Below are positions 19,824 to 29,410 of a DNA stretch of 64,000 bases, piece after piece. Position 1 is the stretch's first letter. Every line of letters starts with the position of its first letter. The notes beneath the pieces are model-generated. The model had not been told where the DNA came from and ran no database searches. It saw only the letters and a program-made list of their open reading frames with translations. The translations under genes and the position numbers were made by a program. The DNA is taken from positions 110,971 to 174,970 of the forward strand of contig NZ_JAACYI010000004.1 of the NCBI RefSeq assembly GCF_009996735.1. The letters run 5' to 3'. Origin of the DNA: Cellulomonas sp. APG4 (GTDB lineage: Bacteria > Actinomycetota > Actinomycetes > Actinomycetales > Cellulomonadaceae).

Positions 19824-19980
19824 CACGGCCTCACCGCCTGCGAGGTCGGGGCGCTGCTGCGCGGCGGTGGGCCGTCGGGACTGTCAGGGTCGTCCATGGG
19901 AAGGAGTGAACGAGATCACGCCGCCCGTCGTCAAACCCCTGCGCGACAGGTCTCGGATCTGCACGTATGCTCGTGCGCCA

Positions 19981-20075
19981 CGAGGGGAGTACTTCCCCGC
20001 ACCGACCCGGTCACTACGGCGCACCCGCGACCTCGGGCGGTGGTCCGCTCCACGGAGCGGGCGAAGGAGACCTCG
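19981..20075 (+). ncRNA. yybP-ykoY (Mn2+-sensing) riboswitch upstream of terC
   Basis: The 5' strand CGAGGGGAGTA carries the conserved GGGGAGTA loop. The 3' strand GAAGGAGACCTCG carries the second conserved loop, and its CCTCG (20,071-20,075) pairs with CGAGG (19,981-19,985) to close P1. Internal stems lie between. Downstream, CGGAG (20,074-20,078) and CTCCG (20,094-20,098) can pair around the GGAGA Shine-Dalgarno of terC, a simple translational expression platform. A TATGCT -10 at 19,966-19,971 would start transcription just before the aptamer. Known members sense Mn2+ and often control TerC proteins. Confidence 0.8.
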
Positions 20076-20096
20076 GAGCCACCCACTGGAGACTCC

Positions 20097-21197
20097 GTGC
20101 TGCCTTCGATCCACGCGCTCGTGCCCGCCGCCACCCCGGCGGAGCCCGCACTCACCAGCATCGCGACGCCGACGCTCTGGGGCGCCACCATCGCCGCCGT
20201 CCTCGGTCTGCTGGTCATGGACTTCGTGATCACCCGGCGCCCGCACGAGGTGTCGATGCGCGAGGCCGTGGGCTGGAGCGTCTTCTACATCGCCCTGCCC
20301 CTCGCGTTCGGTGCGTGGGTGTGGCAGCGCTGGGGCTCGACGACCGGTGTCGAGTACCTGACGGGCTACCTCGTCGAGAAGTCGCTTTCGGTCGACAACC
20401 TCTTCGTCTTCATGCTGCTGCTGACGGCGTTCGCCGTGCCTGCGGCCCTCCAGCAGCGCGTGCTGCTGTTCGGCATCGCCGGCGCGCTCGTGCTGCGCGG
20501 CATCTTCATCGCGTTGGGCGCGGCGGTGCTCGCGAACGTCAGCTGGGCGTTCCTGCTGTTCGGCGCGATCCTGCTCGCGACGGGCGTCAAGATCCTGCGC
20601 GACCAGCTGCGCGGTACGGGCCACGACGTCGACGTCTCGCAGATGCGCTCCGTGCGCCTCATCCGCCGGTTCATGCCCGTGACCGAGGACTACCGCGGCC
20701 CGCGCCTGAGCGTCCGCGAGGGCGGCCGCCGCATGCTCACGCCGCTCGCCGTCGTCGTGACCGCGGTGTTCGCGACCGACGTCGTCTTCGCGGTCGACTC
20801 CGTGCCTGCGGTCTACGGCATCACCAACGACCCGTACCTGGTGTTCGCGACCAACGCCTTCGCGCTGCTCGGCCTCCGCGCGCTGTACTTCGTGCTCCAG
20901 GGCGCGCTCAGCAAGCTCGTGCACCTGGGCTACGGCCTCGCGACGATCCTCGGCTTCATCGGCGTCAAGCTCGTGCTCCACTGGGCGCACGGCCTGTGGC
21001 CCCAGACGCCCGAGATCCCCACCCCGGTCTCGCTCGCCGTCATCGTCGTGGTGCTCGGCGTGGTCACCGCCACGAGCCTGTGGGCGACCCGCGGCGGACG
21101 GGGTGACGCGCAGGCCTCGGCTCACGTCGCCGAGGTCACCGACAGCGCACCGGAGGGCACCGCGGCCGACGACGTCGCAGCGCGGTCCGGGCGCTGA
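20097..21197 (+). CDS. TerC family integral membrane protein (probable Mn2+ exporter)
   Basis: A 366-residue polytopic membrane protein with about nine helices. TerC-family motifs are KSLSVDNLFVFMLL with the acidic residue pair, TDVVFAVDSVPAVYGIT, and FATNAFALLGLRALYF. The GTG start lies 5 nt after GGAGA in a sequence that can be sequestered by the riboswitch platform. TerC/Alx homologues export Mn2+, which fits the yybP-ykoY aptamer in the leader. The last 30 residues are a soluble Ala/Asp tail. Confidence 0.9.
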   Translation: MLPSIHALVPAATPAEPALTSIATPTLWGATIAAVLGLLVMDFVITRRPHEVSMREAVGWSVFYIALPLAFGAWVWQRWGSTTGVEYLTGYLVEKSLSVDNLFVFMLLLTAFAVPAALQQRVLLFGIAGALVLRGIFIALGAAVLANVSWAFLLFGAILLATGVKILRDQLRGTGHDVDVSQMRSVRLIRRFMPVTEDYRGPRLSVREGGRRMLTPLAVVVTAVFATDVVFAVDSVPAVYGITNDPYLVFATNAFALLGLRALYFVLQGALSKLVHLGYGLATILGFIGVKLVLHWAHGLWPQTPEIPTPVSLAVIVVVLGVVTATSLWATRGGRGDAQASAHVAEVTDSAPEGTAADDVAARSGR

Positions 21198-21200
21198 CGC

Positions 21201-23927
21201 TCACGGCTGCGGGCGCCGGGCGCCTCGCCGCTCGTGCGCCCGCAGCGCCGCCCCGGCCGCCTCGACCAGCAGCAGGACGACGGTGGACAGGACGAGGACC
21301 GCTCCCCACTGCTCGAGCCCCAGCGGCACCGAGCCGAAGACACCCTGGAGGAACGGCAGGTAGACGAAGGCGAGCTGGAGCACGAGCAGCGCGAGGCACG
21401 ACCACCAGACGCTGCGGTTCCCGCGCAGCACCGCGGGCGTGAGGCTCGACCGGTCGGGGAAGCGGGACGAGAACAGGTACGCCATCTGCGTCACCGCGAG
21501 CGCGGTGACGGTCGCGGTGCGCGCCTCGGCGAGCGGCACGCCCTGCTCGGTCTGCCACACGAACAGCCCGATCGCCGCCGCCCCGATGATCACGGACGCG
21601 GCCACGATGTGCCGCAGCATCGCGCGCGTGAGCAGGGGCTCGTCGGTGTCACGCGGCGGACGCCGCATGAGGCCGGGCTCGGCGGGCTCGTTGGCGAGCG
21701 CGAGGGACAGGGTGATGCCGACGGCCATGTTGATCCAGAGCACCTGTGCGGGTGCGAGCGGCAGCGTGAAGCCCGCGAGCACGGCGACGAGGATCACCAG
21801 CGACTGCGCGCCGTTGGCTGGCAGCAGGAACAGCACCGACTTGCGGATGTTGTCGAAGATCCGCCGCCCCTCCTCGACCGCGTGCTCGATGGTCGCGAAG
21901 TTGTCGTCGGCGAGCACCACGTCGGCCGCCTCCTTCGTGGCCGCGGTCCCCTTGACGCCCATCGCGACGCCGACGTCAGCCTGGGACAGGGCGGGGGCGT
22001 CGTTGACGCCGTCGCCCGTCATCGCGACCACGTGCCCATGGTGCTGCAGGGCCCGCACGATGCGCACCTTGTGCGTGGGGCTCGTGCGCGCGAAGACGCG
22101 CGCGTCGCGCACCACCGCGCGCAGCGCGTCGTCGTCCATGTCGTCGAGCTCGGCGCCCGTGAGCACCACGGTGGCATCCGTGACGATGCCGAGCTCGCGT
22201 CCGATCGCGCGTGCCGTGCCCGCGTGGTCGCCGGTCACCATCGTGACGTCGATGCCCGCCGCGCGGCACTCGGCGACGGCCGCCACCGCCTCGGGACGCG
22301 GCGGGTCGGCGATGCCGACGAGGCCCACCAGGTCGAGGTCGACGAGGTGCTCGGGGCGCAACGCGTCGTCGTCGGACCCGTGCGTCCGGCCGGACGCGCG
22401 TGCCGCTGCGAGCACGCGCAGCCCGCGGGTCCCGATCGCGTCGATCTGCGCACGCCACAGGTCGGCGTCGAGCGGCTGCGGGTCGCCGTCCGCACCCACC
22501 TGCCGCGTGCACAGCGCGAGCACACGGTCCGGGGCGCCCTTGACCAGCAGCTCGGAGCCGCCGTCGGGCCCCTCGACCACCACGCCCATGTACTTGGTGT
22601 CGGACTCGAACGGCAGCACGGCCCGCCGCGACCAGCCCTCACCGTCGAAGCCGGCCTTGGCGGCGAGCACGCGCACGGCCCCCTCGGTGGGCGACCCAGC
22701 CAGGTGCCACGTGCCGTCGTCGGCCCGGGTCACGTGCGCGTCGTTGCACAGCGCCATGACCCGCGCGAGCAGGTCCAGGTCGCCGCGGTCCGCGACCCGC
22801 ACCGCGACGCCGTCGTCGGCGCGCACCTCTCCCTCGAGCGCGTAGCCGCCGCCCGTCACGTGCAGCTCGGCGGCCGCGGTGCGCACGAGCTGCGCGGTCA
22901 TCTCGTTGCGGGTGAGGGTGCCGGTCTTGTCCGAGCAGATCGTCGTGACCGAACCCAGGGTCTCGACGGCCGGCAGCCGGCGCATGATCGCGCGCCGCCG
23001 CGCCATCTGCTGCACGCCGAGCGCGAGCGTGATCGTCACGAGCGCGGGCAGCCCCTCGGGCACGGCGGCGACCGCGAAGCCGATGGCCGCCGAGACGAGG
23101 GTCCCGAGTGCCCACCCGTGCACGAGCGCGCCCACCGCGACCATGACGACGGCGAGCACGAGGATCCCGACGGCGAGCTGCGTGCCGAACCGGTTGAGGG
23201 CGCGCGCCAAGGGCGTGGTGAGCACGTCGGCCTGGGCGACCATCTCCTCGATGCGGCCGATCTCGGTCGTCGTCCCGGTCGCGGTGACGACGCCGACGCC
23301 CGTCCCGGCCGTCACGAGGGTGCCCGAGTAGAGCATGCAGGTGCGGTCACCGAGGGCCGCGCGCGCGTCGACGGCCGCGACGGACTTGCTCGTGGCGACG
23401 GACTCCCCCGTGAGCGCCGACTCGTCGGCCTGGAGGTTCGCGCTGTGCAGCAGCCGCACGTCGGCGGGCACGCGGTCACCCGAGCGCACGCGCACCACGT
23501 CGCCGGGCACCAGCGAGTCGGCGTCCACCTCTGCCCACGTGCCGTCGCGCCTCACGTGCGCGCGCGTGGGCACCATGGCCGAGATCGCGTCGAGCGCGCG
23601 CTGCGCACGCCCCTCCTGCACCAGCCCGACGGCGACGTTGATCACCGTCACGGCCGCGATCACCCAGACGTCGACCCACTCGCCCAGCAGGGCCTTGAGC
23701 GCGGCCGAGGCGAGCAGCACGTAGACCAGGACGTCCTGCACCTGCGCCAGCAGCCGACGCCACCACGGCGTGGGCGGACGGCCGGGCACGCGGTTGGGGC
23801 CGTGGGCCTCGAGCCGGGAGCCCGCCCCGGCCCCGGAGAGGCCGCGCTCGTGGCTGTCGAGACGGCCCAGCACCTCGTCGGGAGTGCGCGCCCAGGGGAC
23901 CTCACCCTGCACCTGCTCCACGGTCAC
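21201..23927 (-). CDS. P-type cation-transporting ATPase (P2-like)
   Basis: A 908-residue P-type ATPase. The N-terminal cation-ATPase domain is at about 5-70, with the actuator motif TGES. The membrane motif [19 protein letters not shown] has the P2-type PEGLP. The phosphorylated Asp lies in [10 protein letters not shown], nucleotide-binding KGAPD, and the hinge [11 protein letters not shown]. About four C-terminal helices follow [10 protein letters not shown]. The class points to Ca2+, Mn2+ or a similar cation. It converges on terC, the stop codons being 4 bp apart. No second riboswitch is visible upstream. Confidence 0.9.
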   Translation of the reverse strand: MTVEQVQGEVPWARTPDEVLGRLDSHERGLSGAGAGSRLEAHGPNRVPGRPPTPWWRRLLAQVQDVLVYVLLASAALKALLGEWVDVWVIAAVTVINVAVGLVQEGRAQRALDAISAMVPTRAHVRRDGTWAEVDADSLVPGDVVRVRSGDRVPADVRLLHSANLQADESALTGESVATSKSVAAVDARAALGDRTCMLYSGTLVTAGTGVGVVTATGTTTEIGRIEEMVAQADVLTTPLARALNRFGTQLAVGILVLAVVMVAVGALVHGWALGTLVSAAIGFAVAAVPEGLPALVTITLALGVQQMARRRAIMRRLPAVETLGSVTTICSDKTGTLTRNEMTAQLVRTAAAELHVTGGGYALEGEVRADDGVAVRVADRGDLDLLARVMALCNDAHVTRADDGTWHLAGSPTEGAVRVLAAKAGFDGEGWSRRAVLPFESDTKYMGVVVEGPDGGSELLVKGAPDRVLALCTRQVGADGDPQPLDADLWRAQIDAIGTRGLRVLAAARASGRTHGSDDDALRPEHLVDLDLVGLVGIADPPRPEAVAAVAECRAAGIDVTMVTGDHAGTARAIGRELGIVTDATVVLTGAELDDMDDDALRAVVRDARVFARTSPTHKVRIVRALQHHGHVVAMTGDGVNDAPALSQADVGVAMGVKGTAATKEAADVVLADDNFATIEHAVEEGRRIFDNIRKSVLFLLPANGAQSLVILVAVLAGFTLPLAPAQVLWINMAVGITLSLALANEPAEPGLMRRPPRDTDEPLLTRAMLRHIVAASVIIGAAAIGLFVWQTEQGVPLAEARTATVTALAVTQMAYLFSSRFPDRSSLTPAVLRGNRSVWWSCLALLVLQLAFVYLPFLQGVFGSVPLGLEQWGAVLVLSTVVLLLVEAAGAALRAHERRGARRPQP

Positions 23928-24119
23928 GCCCCTCGCACCTCCCCGCTCCCGTGCGGGACCGCCCGCGGGATCCGCGGGTCACCCTCCGCGCGCCCGGACG
24001 ACGACGTCGCCCCGGCTCACCTCCGATCATGCGCCATGGGCTGGCCGCCCGGCAGGGACCCGCGGATGAACAACGACCTGACCCGGCCGACCCAGGCGCG
24101 CCCGCCGCACGCCAGCGAG

Positions 24120-24139
24120 ATGTCGTCGAACGACGACAT
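24120..24139. promoter_or_regulatory. Palindromic operator of the HTH/nucleotidyltransferase pair
   Basis: Perfect 9-bp arms ATGTCGTCG and CGACGACAT are separated by AA. They overlap the -35 area of a promoter whose -10 is probably TAGTCT (24,144-24,149). The position suggests autorepression by the HTH protein encoded 38 bp downstream. Confidence 0.6.
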
Positions 24140-24177
24140 TGCGTAGTCTGGTGTCACGAGGAGGAGAGGAGGCCCAC

Positions 24178-24789
24178 GTGACTGCCACCCGCAGCGCTGC
24201 CGACACCGCGGCCGCGATCCGCGCCGCCCGCCGCGCTCGCGGGCTCACGCAGGCCCAGCTCGCGGAGCGCGCCGGCGTCGGCCGCCAGTGGCTCGTCGCC
24301 CTCGAGAAGGGCCACGACCGGGCCGAGCTCGGCAAGGTCATCGCCGTCCTGTCCGCCCTCGGCCTGACACTCGCCACGCGCGAGACGCCCACCCCACCCG
24401 CGCACCGAACCTGGCTGACCGCCGGCGACGCCGCGGACGCCATCCGCGAGGAGCTCGAACGCGGCGACACCGACTTCGCGCTGCGACTGCTCGGCCGCGC
24501 CCTCTCCGAGTTCGGCAACCTGACCGACCCGGGTGACCGGGCCGCGTTCCTCGCCGAACCGGCCAGCACCGGAGACCATCGCTGGGACACGCTCGTCGCC
24601 GCCAGCATCGCCCGCGCCTGCCGCAAGGCCGGCCTGCGCCCCCCGGAGTGGACCCGCACGCGGCCACTGGACTCCTGGTGGTTCCCGGTCTACGACCCGG
24701 TCCTGACCGCACGCACCATGCAGCGCACCCCGGTCGATCTCGCCGCGCACGGCATCTGGCTCGACGAGCGCGCCCTGGAGGTCGTCTGA
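24178..24789 (+). CDS. XRE-family HTH regulator/antitoxin-like protein
   Basis: A 203-residue protein. Residues about 12-70 are an XRE/HipB-like helix-turn-helix (AIRAARRARGLTQAQLAERA, GVGRQWLVALEKG). An alpha-rich C-terminal domain of about 130 residues follows that I do not recognise (DAADAIREELERGDTDFALRLL, HRWDTLVAASIARACRKAG). The GTG start is preceded by a long GAGGAGGAGAGGAGG Shine-Dalgarno. It shares TGATG with the nucleotidyltransferase gene. The upstream palindrome fits autoregulation. A toxin-antitoxin role is inferred from this arrangement only. Confidence 0.7.
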   Translation: MTATRSAADTAAAIRAARRARGLTQAQLAERAGVGRQWLVALEKGHDRAELGKVIAVLSALGLTLATRETPTPPAHRTWLTAGDAADAIREELERGDTDFALRLLGRALSEFGNLTDPGDRAAFLAEPASTGDHRWDTLVAASIARACRKAGLRPPEWTRTRPLDSWWFPVYDPVLTARTMQRTPVDLAAHGIWLDERALEVV

Positions 24790-25394
24790 TGGCCGGTCCC
24801 CGTCGCGAGCTCACCGCGGCCGAGCTTCACGACCTGCTGACCGAGCTCGGTCGGCGCCTGCACGCGAAGGGCGTCGAGGCGACCCTGTACGTCGTCGGGG
24901 GTGCCGCGATCGCGCTCGAGATGGACACGCGGCGGGTCACCGCGGACGTCGACGCCGTCTTCCACCCGGAGACCACCGTGCGGGAGGAGGCGCACGTGCT
25001 GGCCGCCGAGCGCGGCCTGCCACGGGACTGGTTGAACAACTCCGTCGCGGCGTTCATCCCCGGCGGCGACACTGCTGCGGTGCCCCTGGACATCGAGGGC
25101 ATCGCGGTGGCGACCGCGTCCCCGCAGCACCTGCTGGCCATGAAGATGGCGTCCTACCGGCCGGGCAAGGATCAGGCCGACCTGCAGCTACTGTTCGACC
25201 GGTTGGCCATCACCGAACCCGAGCAGGCAGCCGACATCGCACTGGGCGTGTACGGCCCGTACAGCGTGGTGCTCCCGGACCGTGAGGAGCTCATCCTGTC
25301 GGCGCGCGCGATCCTGGACCGGCGACGGACGTCCGGGCGGGCGTCCGGCGGGCGCGGTGCCCACGGGCGCGACTCTCCCGGCCGGATCACCTAG
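24789..25394 (+). CDS. DUF6036-like nucleotidyltransferase-fold protein
   Basis: A 201-residue protein with the minimal nucleotidyltransferase signature. A GG motif in YVVGGAAIALEMD is followed by the acidic pair in TADVDAVF, and KDQADLQLL further on recalls AbiEii/DUF6036 proteins. The C-terminal 20 residues are low complexity. The start overlaps the HTH stop by TGATG, so the two proteins are made together. Related pairs act as toxin-antitoxin or abortive-infection modules. Whether the nucleotidyltransferase is the toxin is unknown. Confidence 0.65.
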   Translation: MAGPRRELTAAELHDLLTELGRRLHAKGVEATLYVVGGAAIALEMDTRRVTADVDAVFHPETTVREEAHVLAAERGLPRDWLNNSVAAFIPGGDTAAVPLDIEGIAVATASPQHLLAMKMASYRPGKDQADLQLLFDRLAITEPEQAADIALGVYGPYSVVLPDREELILSARAILDRRRTSGRASGGRGAHGRDSPGRIT

Positions 25395-25436
25395 CGGTCC
25401 TGGCGAGCGGCAAGGGCATCCCACCCCATCGACGAC

Positions 25437-25468
25437 GAAGGCCCCCCACCGCGAGGTGAGGGGCCTTC
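25437..25468 (-). terminator. Terminator after tRNA-Arg
   Basis: A 9-bp stem GAAGGCCCC/GGGGCCTTC encloses a small CACC-GCGA-GGTG hairpin. It lies 6 bp beyond the tRNA-Arg 3' end and could also serve the convergent nucleotidyltransferase gene. Confidence 0.7.
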
Positions 25469-25474
25469 GATCTG

Positions 25475-25547
25475 TGCGCCCGGAGGGATTCGAACCCCCA
25501 ACCTTCTGATCCGTAGTCAGATGCTCTATCCGTTGAGCTACGGGCGC
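25475..25547 (-). tRNA. tRNA-Arg (anticodon ACG)
   Basis: A 73-nt cloverleaf. The acceptor arm GCGCCCG pairs with CGGGCGC. The anticodon stem TCTGA/TCAGA encloses the loop CTACGGA (ACG, read as ICG). The T-arm contains GGTTCGAATCC. The 3' CCA is not encoded. Confidence 0.95.
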
Positions 25548-25637
25548 GTGGTCGGTGACCTGCGTCAGGACCGTCGACGAGGATACATGCCCCACCGCCG
25601 TCCGGACGAATCGCATCCCACGAGGGGCTGCGAGGAG

Positions 25638-25728
25638 CGGAGACGGTGGGATTTGAACCCACGGAGGAGGTTGCCCCCCTCACGGCCTTAGCAGGGCCGC
25701 GCACTAGACCTGACTATGCGACGTCTCC
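25638..25728 (-). tRNA. tRNA-Ser (anticodon GCT)
   Basis: A 91-nt class II tRNA with a long variable arm. The acceptor GGAGACG pairs with CGTCTCC. The anticodon stem CGGCC/GGCCG has loop CTGCTAA (GCT, for AGC/AGT codons). The T-arm contains GGTTCAAATCC. Confidence 0.95.
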
Positions 25729-25826
25729 AAGTGGACTGAAGGGTACCCGCCGTGCGGAGCGGGCCGCAAAGCAGAGCCACGCGGCCAGCCCGAACCACCT
25801 GCGGGACGCCGTCGGGCAGCAGCGCC

Positions 25827-27101
25827 TCAGCGGTCGTACGCCCACGCGCGGTCGGTGAGGATGCGCGCCACCGCGAGGCCCACGGCGATCGAGATCACCA
25901 CGAACACCGCCTGCACCCCGGCCGAGAACGCGACGTCCACGTCGCCGTTGTTGAGCCCCACGACGGCCCGGTAGGCCGCGGCACCCGGCACCATGATCAC
26001 GACGGCGGGCACCGAGACCGTGATGCGCGGCACCTTGAGCCGCGGTGCGACCCACGCCGCGAGCAGGCCCACCACGAGAGTCGCGACCATGGTGGCGGCC
26101 TGCACCGCGACGCCCAGGTCTGCCAGCTCGAGGCGCAGCACGTTCGCGACCATGCCGATGCCCGCCGCACCCAGCGCCATCCGCACGGGCGAGTTGAACA
26201 TGAGCGCGAAGCCCAGCACGCCGAGCGCGCTCGCCACCAGGCGGAGGAAGAGCTGGAGCAGCCAGGGCAGCTCGTACCCCGGTACGGCGTCCGGGCTCAG
26301 GCCCGCGACCCACGAGACCGCCCACACGCTCAGGCCCGCCGCCGTGAGGATCATGAGCGCGTAGACGGTGCGTGCGACCCCGGCGGAGAAGTCGAGCTTG
26401 GCGAGGTCCAGCGCGCCGGTGACGAGCGCGAAGCCGGGCACCAGGAACAGCACGGCCGAGATGTAGCCGGCCTCGTGGCTCGAGCCCGCCCCGCCCGCGA
26501 CGGCGTCGAGCAGCAGCACGAAGCCCAGGTACACCAGGCACGCGACGGCCGCCGCGAGCATGGTCACCGCGAACTGGTTGATGTGGCGGTGCAGGAACGT
26601 GCGGCGGGTGAACTGCCCGGCCCCCGCGGCGAGGAACACCCCGAGCACCTCGATCACACCGCCGTCGTTGAGGTACGCGAACGCACCGCACGCCATCGCC
26701 GCGAACAGCGCGTTCGCGAGTGCGGGGTACAGCGGGGGCAGCCGTTCGATGCGGTCGAGCTCGGCGTTGACCTCGTCCACGTCCGCGCCCGGCCGTAGCC
26801 CGTTGCAGACGTCGGTGAGCTCGGCGAGGCGGTGGGAGTTGACGCCGATCGAGCGCACCTCGGCCACCTCGGTGCGGAAGATGGGCCCGCGGTGGGAGGT
26901 CGCGGTGATCTCCGTGAGGGTCACGTGGGCCTGGTGCCTGTCGAGCCCGACGGCGTGCGCGACCTGCTGCATCGCCGTCTTGACGCGGTAGCTGCCGGTG
27001 CCGGACGACAGCATCGCCTTGCCCATGCGCAGCACGGTGCCGGACTGGCGGATCAGGCCGACGGGCTCGAGGGAGTCCTCGTCGGGGACGGTGCGCGACA
27101 T
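25827..27101 (-). CDS. ThrE-like threonine/serine exporter family protein
   Basis: A 424-residue protein. Residues about 20-150 form the cytoplasmic ThrE N-terminal domain (AMLSSGTGSYRVKTAM, HVTLTEITATS, IGVNSHRLAEL). About ten membrane helices follow, with a second repeat ending in VPAVVIMVPGAAAYRAV. Both ThrE halves are therefore in one polypeptide. Homologues export L-threonine and L-serine. The start at 27,101 (MSRTVPDEDS) was chosen because the upstream open frame lacks coding character. No good Shine-Dalgarno is seen. Confidence 0.85.
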   Translation of the reverse strand: MSRTVPDEDSLEPVGLIRQSGTVLRMGKAMLSSGTGSYRVKTAMQQVAHAVGLDRHQAHVTLTEITATSHRGPIFRTEVAEVRSIGVNSHRLAELTDVCNGLRPGADVDEVNAELDRIERLPPLYPALANALFAAMACGAFAYLNDGGVIEVLGVFLAAGAGQFTRRTFLHRHINQFAVTMLAAAVACLVYLGFVLLLDAVAGGAGSSHEAGYISAVLFLVPGFALVTGALDLAKLDFSAGVARTVYALMILTAAGLSVWAVSWVAGLSPDAVPGYELPWLLQLFLRLVASALGVLGFALMFNSPVRMALGAAGIGMVANVLRLELADLGVAVQAATMVATLVVGLLAAWVAPRLKVPRITVSVPAVVIMVPGAAAYRAVVGLNNGDVDVAFSAGVQAVFVVISIAVGLAVARILTDRAWAYDR

Positions 27102-27223
27102 GCGCCCATCTTGGCGCGCCCGAGGGTACGACCCGTAGGACGACCGTCGGAGCGTCGCGCGCGGACGACCGCTCTCGCCACCCGACTCGCCGTGCGGGCT
27201 CGGGCCACGCCCGGAGGCCGGGA

Positions 27224-27255
27224 TGAAACGCGGGACGGCACGTGAATGCGTTTCA
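27224..27255. promoter_or_regulatory. Inverted repeat in the thrE upstream region
   Basis: Arms TGAAACGC (27,224-27,231) and GCGTTTCA (27,248-27,255) are separated by 16 bp, a spacing suited to a dimeric repressor contacting two turns. The 421-bp gap 27,102-27,522 shows nothing else I can support. Confidence 0.4.
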
Positions 27256-27522
27256 CGCCGACTTCGGGATTGCGCTTTCCGCAGCCCCCTGGGCAGGGTG
27301 GACGTACTCAGACGGCGTTCCGGGGGGTCACCGTCCTCGACCTCCCGGCCGCCGGCCGACGACGACGTCGGAGCCGGCCGTGAGCACCGCGCGCCACCGG
27401 CGCGGGCCCTGCTCCCGGACGGTCGGCGCCGTCGCGTCCACCACGACGCGGCGGCGTCGGCCGGCGTCAGGACCACCGCCGCAGGGGCGCCGCCGTCAGC
27501 TGCAGCGTGCCTCCGCAGGCCC

Positions 27523-27744
27523 TCAGGGCTCGGCCGTCCCCCCGACGGTGGGGACGGCCGGGTCGGAGGACATGAGCCCCCCGGTCATCACGACCCCGCC
27601 GCCCACGGCGAGCAGCACGGCGGCGGCCACCGCGAGCAGCAGGTCACGCACGTGGTGGACAGGGCCGGGCCGCGCCGTCACGCGCCGGGGCCCCGCTGCG
27701 GCGCCGAGCGCCCACGTCTCGTCCGCCGTTGTCGTGCGTTCCAT
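27523..27744 (-). CDS. Small single-pass membrane protein, hypothetical
   Basis: A 73-residue protein starting at ATG 27,744 (MERTTTADETW). About 38 polar residues are followed by one membrane helix (DLLLAVAAAVLLAVGGGVVMTGG) and a short tail. Codon use matches the chromosome. No family is recognised. It stands alone between thrE and gltD. Confidence 0.45.
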   Translation of the reverse strand: MERTTTADETWALGAAAGPRRVTARPGPVHHVRDLLLAVAAAVLLAVGGGVVMTGGLMSSDPAVPTVGGTAEP

Positions 27745-27861
27745 GCTCCGAGCCTGCCGCGCGGGCGGGCGGCGAGGCATCGCACCCCCGGAGGAACCGG
27801 CCAGGCCCGACGTCGTGCCTGGGGTGGACCCGGGTTCATCCCACCGGGGTGGTGGGCGGGC

Positions 27862-29334
27862 TCAGGCCCGCATCGCGACGGTCCCCGCGCGCACGGGGGC
27901 GGGCAGACCCGTCGATCCCATGAGGTAGGCGTCCACGGCCGCCGCGGCCGCACGCCCCTCCGCGATCGCCCAGACCACGAGCGACTGACCACGGCCCGCG
28001 TCACCCGCGACGAACACCCCCGGCACCTCGGTGCTGAAGTCGTCGGCTCGTGCAAGGGTCGCGCGGTCGCTCACGGCGAGGCCCAGCTGCCCGCCGACGT
28101 GCTCGGTCTCCGGGCCCGTGAACCCCATCGCGAGCAGCACCAGCTGCGCGGGCAGCTCGCGGTCGGTGCCGGGGACAGGCGTCGGACGGCCGTCGACCAG
28201 CTCGACCTCGACGAGCCGCAGCGCCCGCACGTGCCCGTCCGCGTCGCCGAGCAGCGCCGTCGTCGCGACCGCGTAGACCCGGTCGCCGCCCTCCTCGTGC
28301 GCGCTCGTGACCTTGAAGAGCGCGGGATAGGTGGGCCAGGGCTGGTGCGCGGGCCGCTCGAGCGGCGGCTGCGGGAGGATCTCGAGCTGGGTGACCGAGC
28401 GCGCGCCCTGGCGTACCGCCGTGCCCACGCAGTCGGCGCCGGTGTCCCCTCCGCCCACCACGACGACGTCGAGCCCGGTCGCCACGGGCGCGCCGGGCGC
28501 GCCTCGACCCACGGCCACGCGGTTCGCCGGCACCAGGTAGTCCATCGCGGGCATGACGCCCGCGAGCTCCCGCCCGGGCACGGGCAGGTCGCGCGGGACC
28601 GTCGCGCCGGTCGCGACGACGACGGCGTCGTGCCGGGCGCGCAGCTCGGCCCACGTCACGTCCGTCCCCACGGCGACGCCGGTGCGGAACACCGTGCCCT
28701 CGGCCGCCATCTGCGCCAGGCGCCGGTCGAGGTGCCGCTTCTCGAGCTTGAACTCGGGGATGCCGTACCGGAGCAGACCGCCCACGGCGTCGTCGCGCTC
28801 GTGCACGACGACGGTGTGGCCGGCGCGGGTGAGCTGCTGGGCCGCCGCGAGGCCCGCGGGGCCCGAGCCGACCACCGCGACCGTGCGGTCGGTCGACCAC
28901 TGCGGCACCTGTGGCGTGAGCAGACCGCGGTCCCACGCCTCCTCGGCGATCGACAGCTCGACGTGCTTGATCGTGACCGCCGGCTGGGTCATCCCGAGCA
29001 CGCACGAGCTCTCGCACGGGGCCGGGCACAGCCGGCCGGTCAGCTCGGGGAAGTTGTTCGTCTCGTGCAGGCGGTCGACGGCGTGCTCCCACTGACCGCG
29101 CCACGCGAAGGTGTTCCAGTCCGGCACCAGGTTGCCCAGCGGGCAGCCGTGGTGGCAGAACGGGACGCCGCAGTCCATGCAGCGGCTCGCCTGCCGCTGG
29201 AGCACGGCCAGGTGCTCCGTGTCGCCCGCCCGCAGCTGCTGGACCTCGCGCCAGTCGAGGACGCGCACGTGCACCGGACGCGACGGCGGGAGCTCCCGCT
29301 CCCTGGTCCGCAGGAAGCCGCGTGGGTCGGCCAT
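27862..29334 (-). CDS. gltD: Glutamate synthase small subunit
   Basis: A 490-residue NADPH-dependent Fe-S flavoprotein that passes electrons to the large glutamate synthase subunit. The N-terminal Cys clusters CMDCGVPFCHHGCPLG and CPAPCESSCVLG bind Fe-S centres. FAD-binding VVGSGPAGLAAA, NADPH-binding VVVGGGDTGADC, and the C-terminal FVAGDAGRGQSLVVWAI are present. The ATG at 29,334 has GGAGGTGG upstream. gltB is not adjacent, since the next gene upstream is an RsbW-like gene. Either gltB lies elsewhere or this paralogue serves another partner. Confidence 0.93.
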   Translation of the reverse strand: MADPRGFLRTRERELPPSRPVHVRVLDWREVQQLRAGDTEHLAVLQRQASRCMDCGVPFCHHGCPLGNLVPDWNTFAWRGQWEHAVDRLHETNNFPELTGRLCPAPCESSCVLGMTQPAVTIKHVELSIAEEAWDRGLLTPQVPQWSTDRTVAVVGSGPAGLAAAQQLTRAGHTVVVHERDDAVGGLLRYGIPEFKLEKRHLDRRLAQMAAEGTVFRTGVAVGTDVTWAELRARHDAVVVATGATVPRDLPVPGRELAGVMPAMDYLVPANRVAVGRGAPGAPVATGLDVVVVGGGDTGADCVGTAVRQGARSVTQLEILPQPPLERPAHQPWPTYPALFKVTSAHEEGGDRVYAVATTALLGDADGHVRALRLVEVELVDGRPTPVPGTDRELPAQLVLLAMGFTGPETEHVGGQLGLAVSDRATLARADDFSTEVPGVFVAGDAGRGQSLVVWAIAEGRAAAAAVDAYLMGSTGLPAPVRAGTVAMRA

Positions 29335-29410
29335 GCGCCACCTCCCGGGCTCGTCGCGCCCGCACACGGTAGGTGCGTCGCACGCGCCGCGGAGGCCCGA
29401 ACGTCCCTGG

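Noticed and set aside
23928..24060. Second yybP-ykoY aptamer upstream of the P-type ATPase
   Set aside because: Neither conserved loop (GGGGAGTA or AAGGAGAC) is present on the minus strand here.
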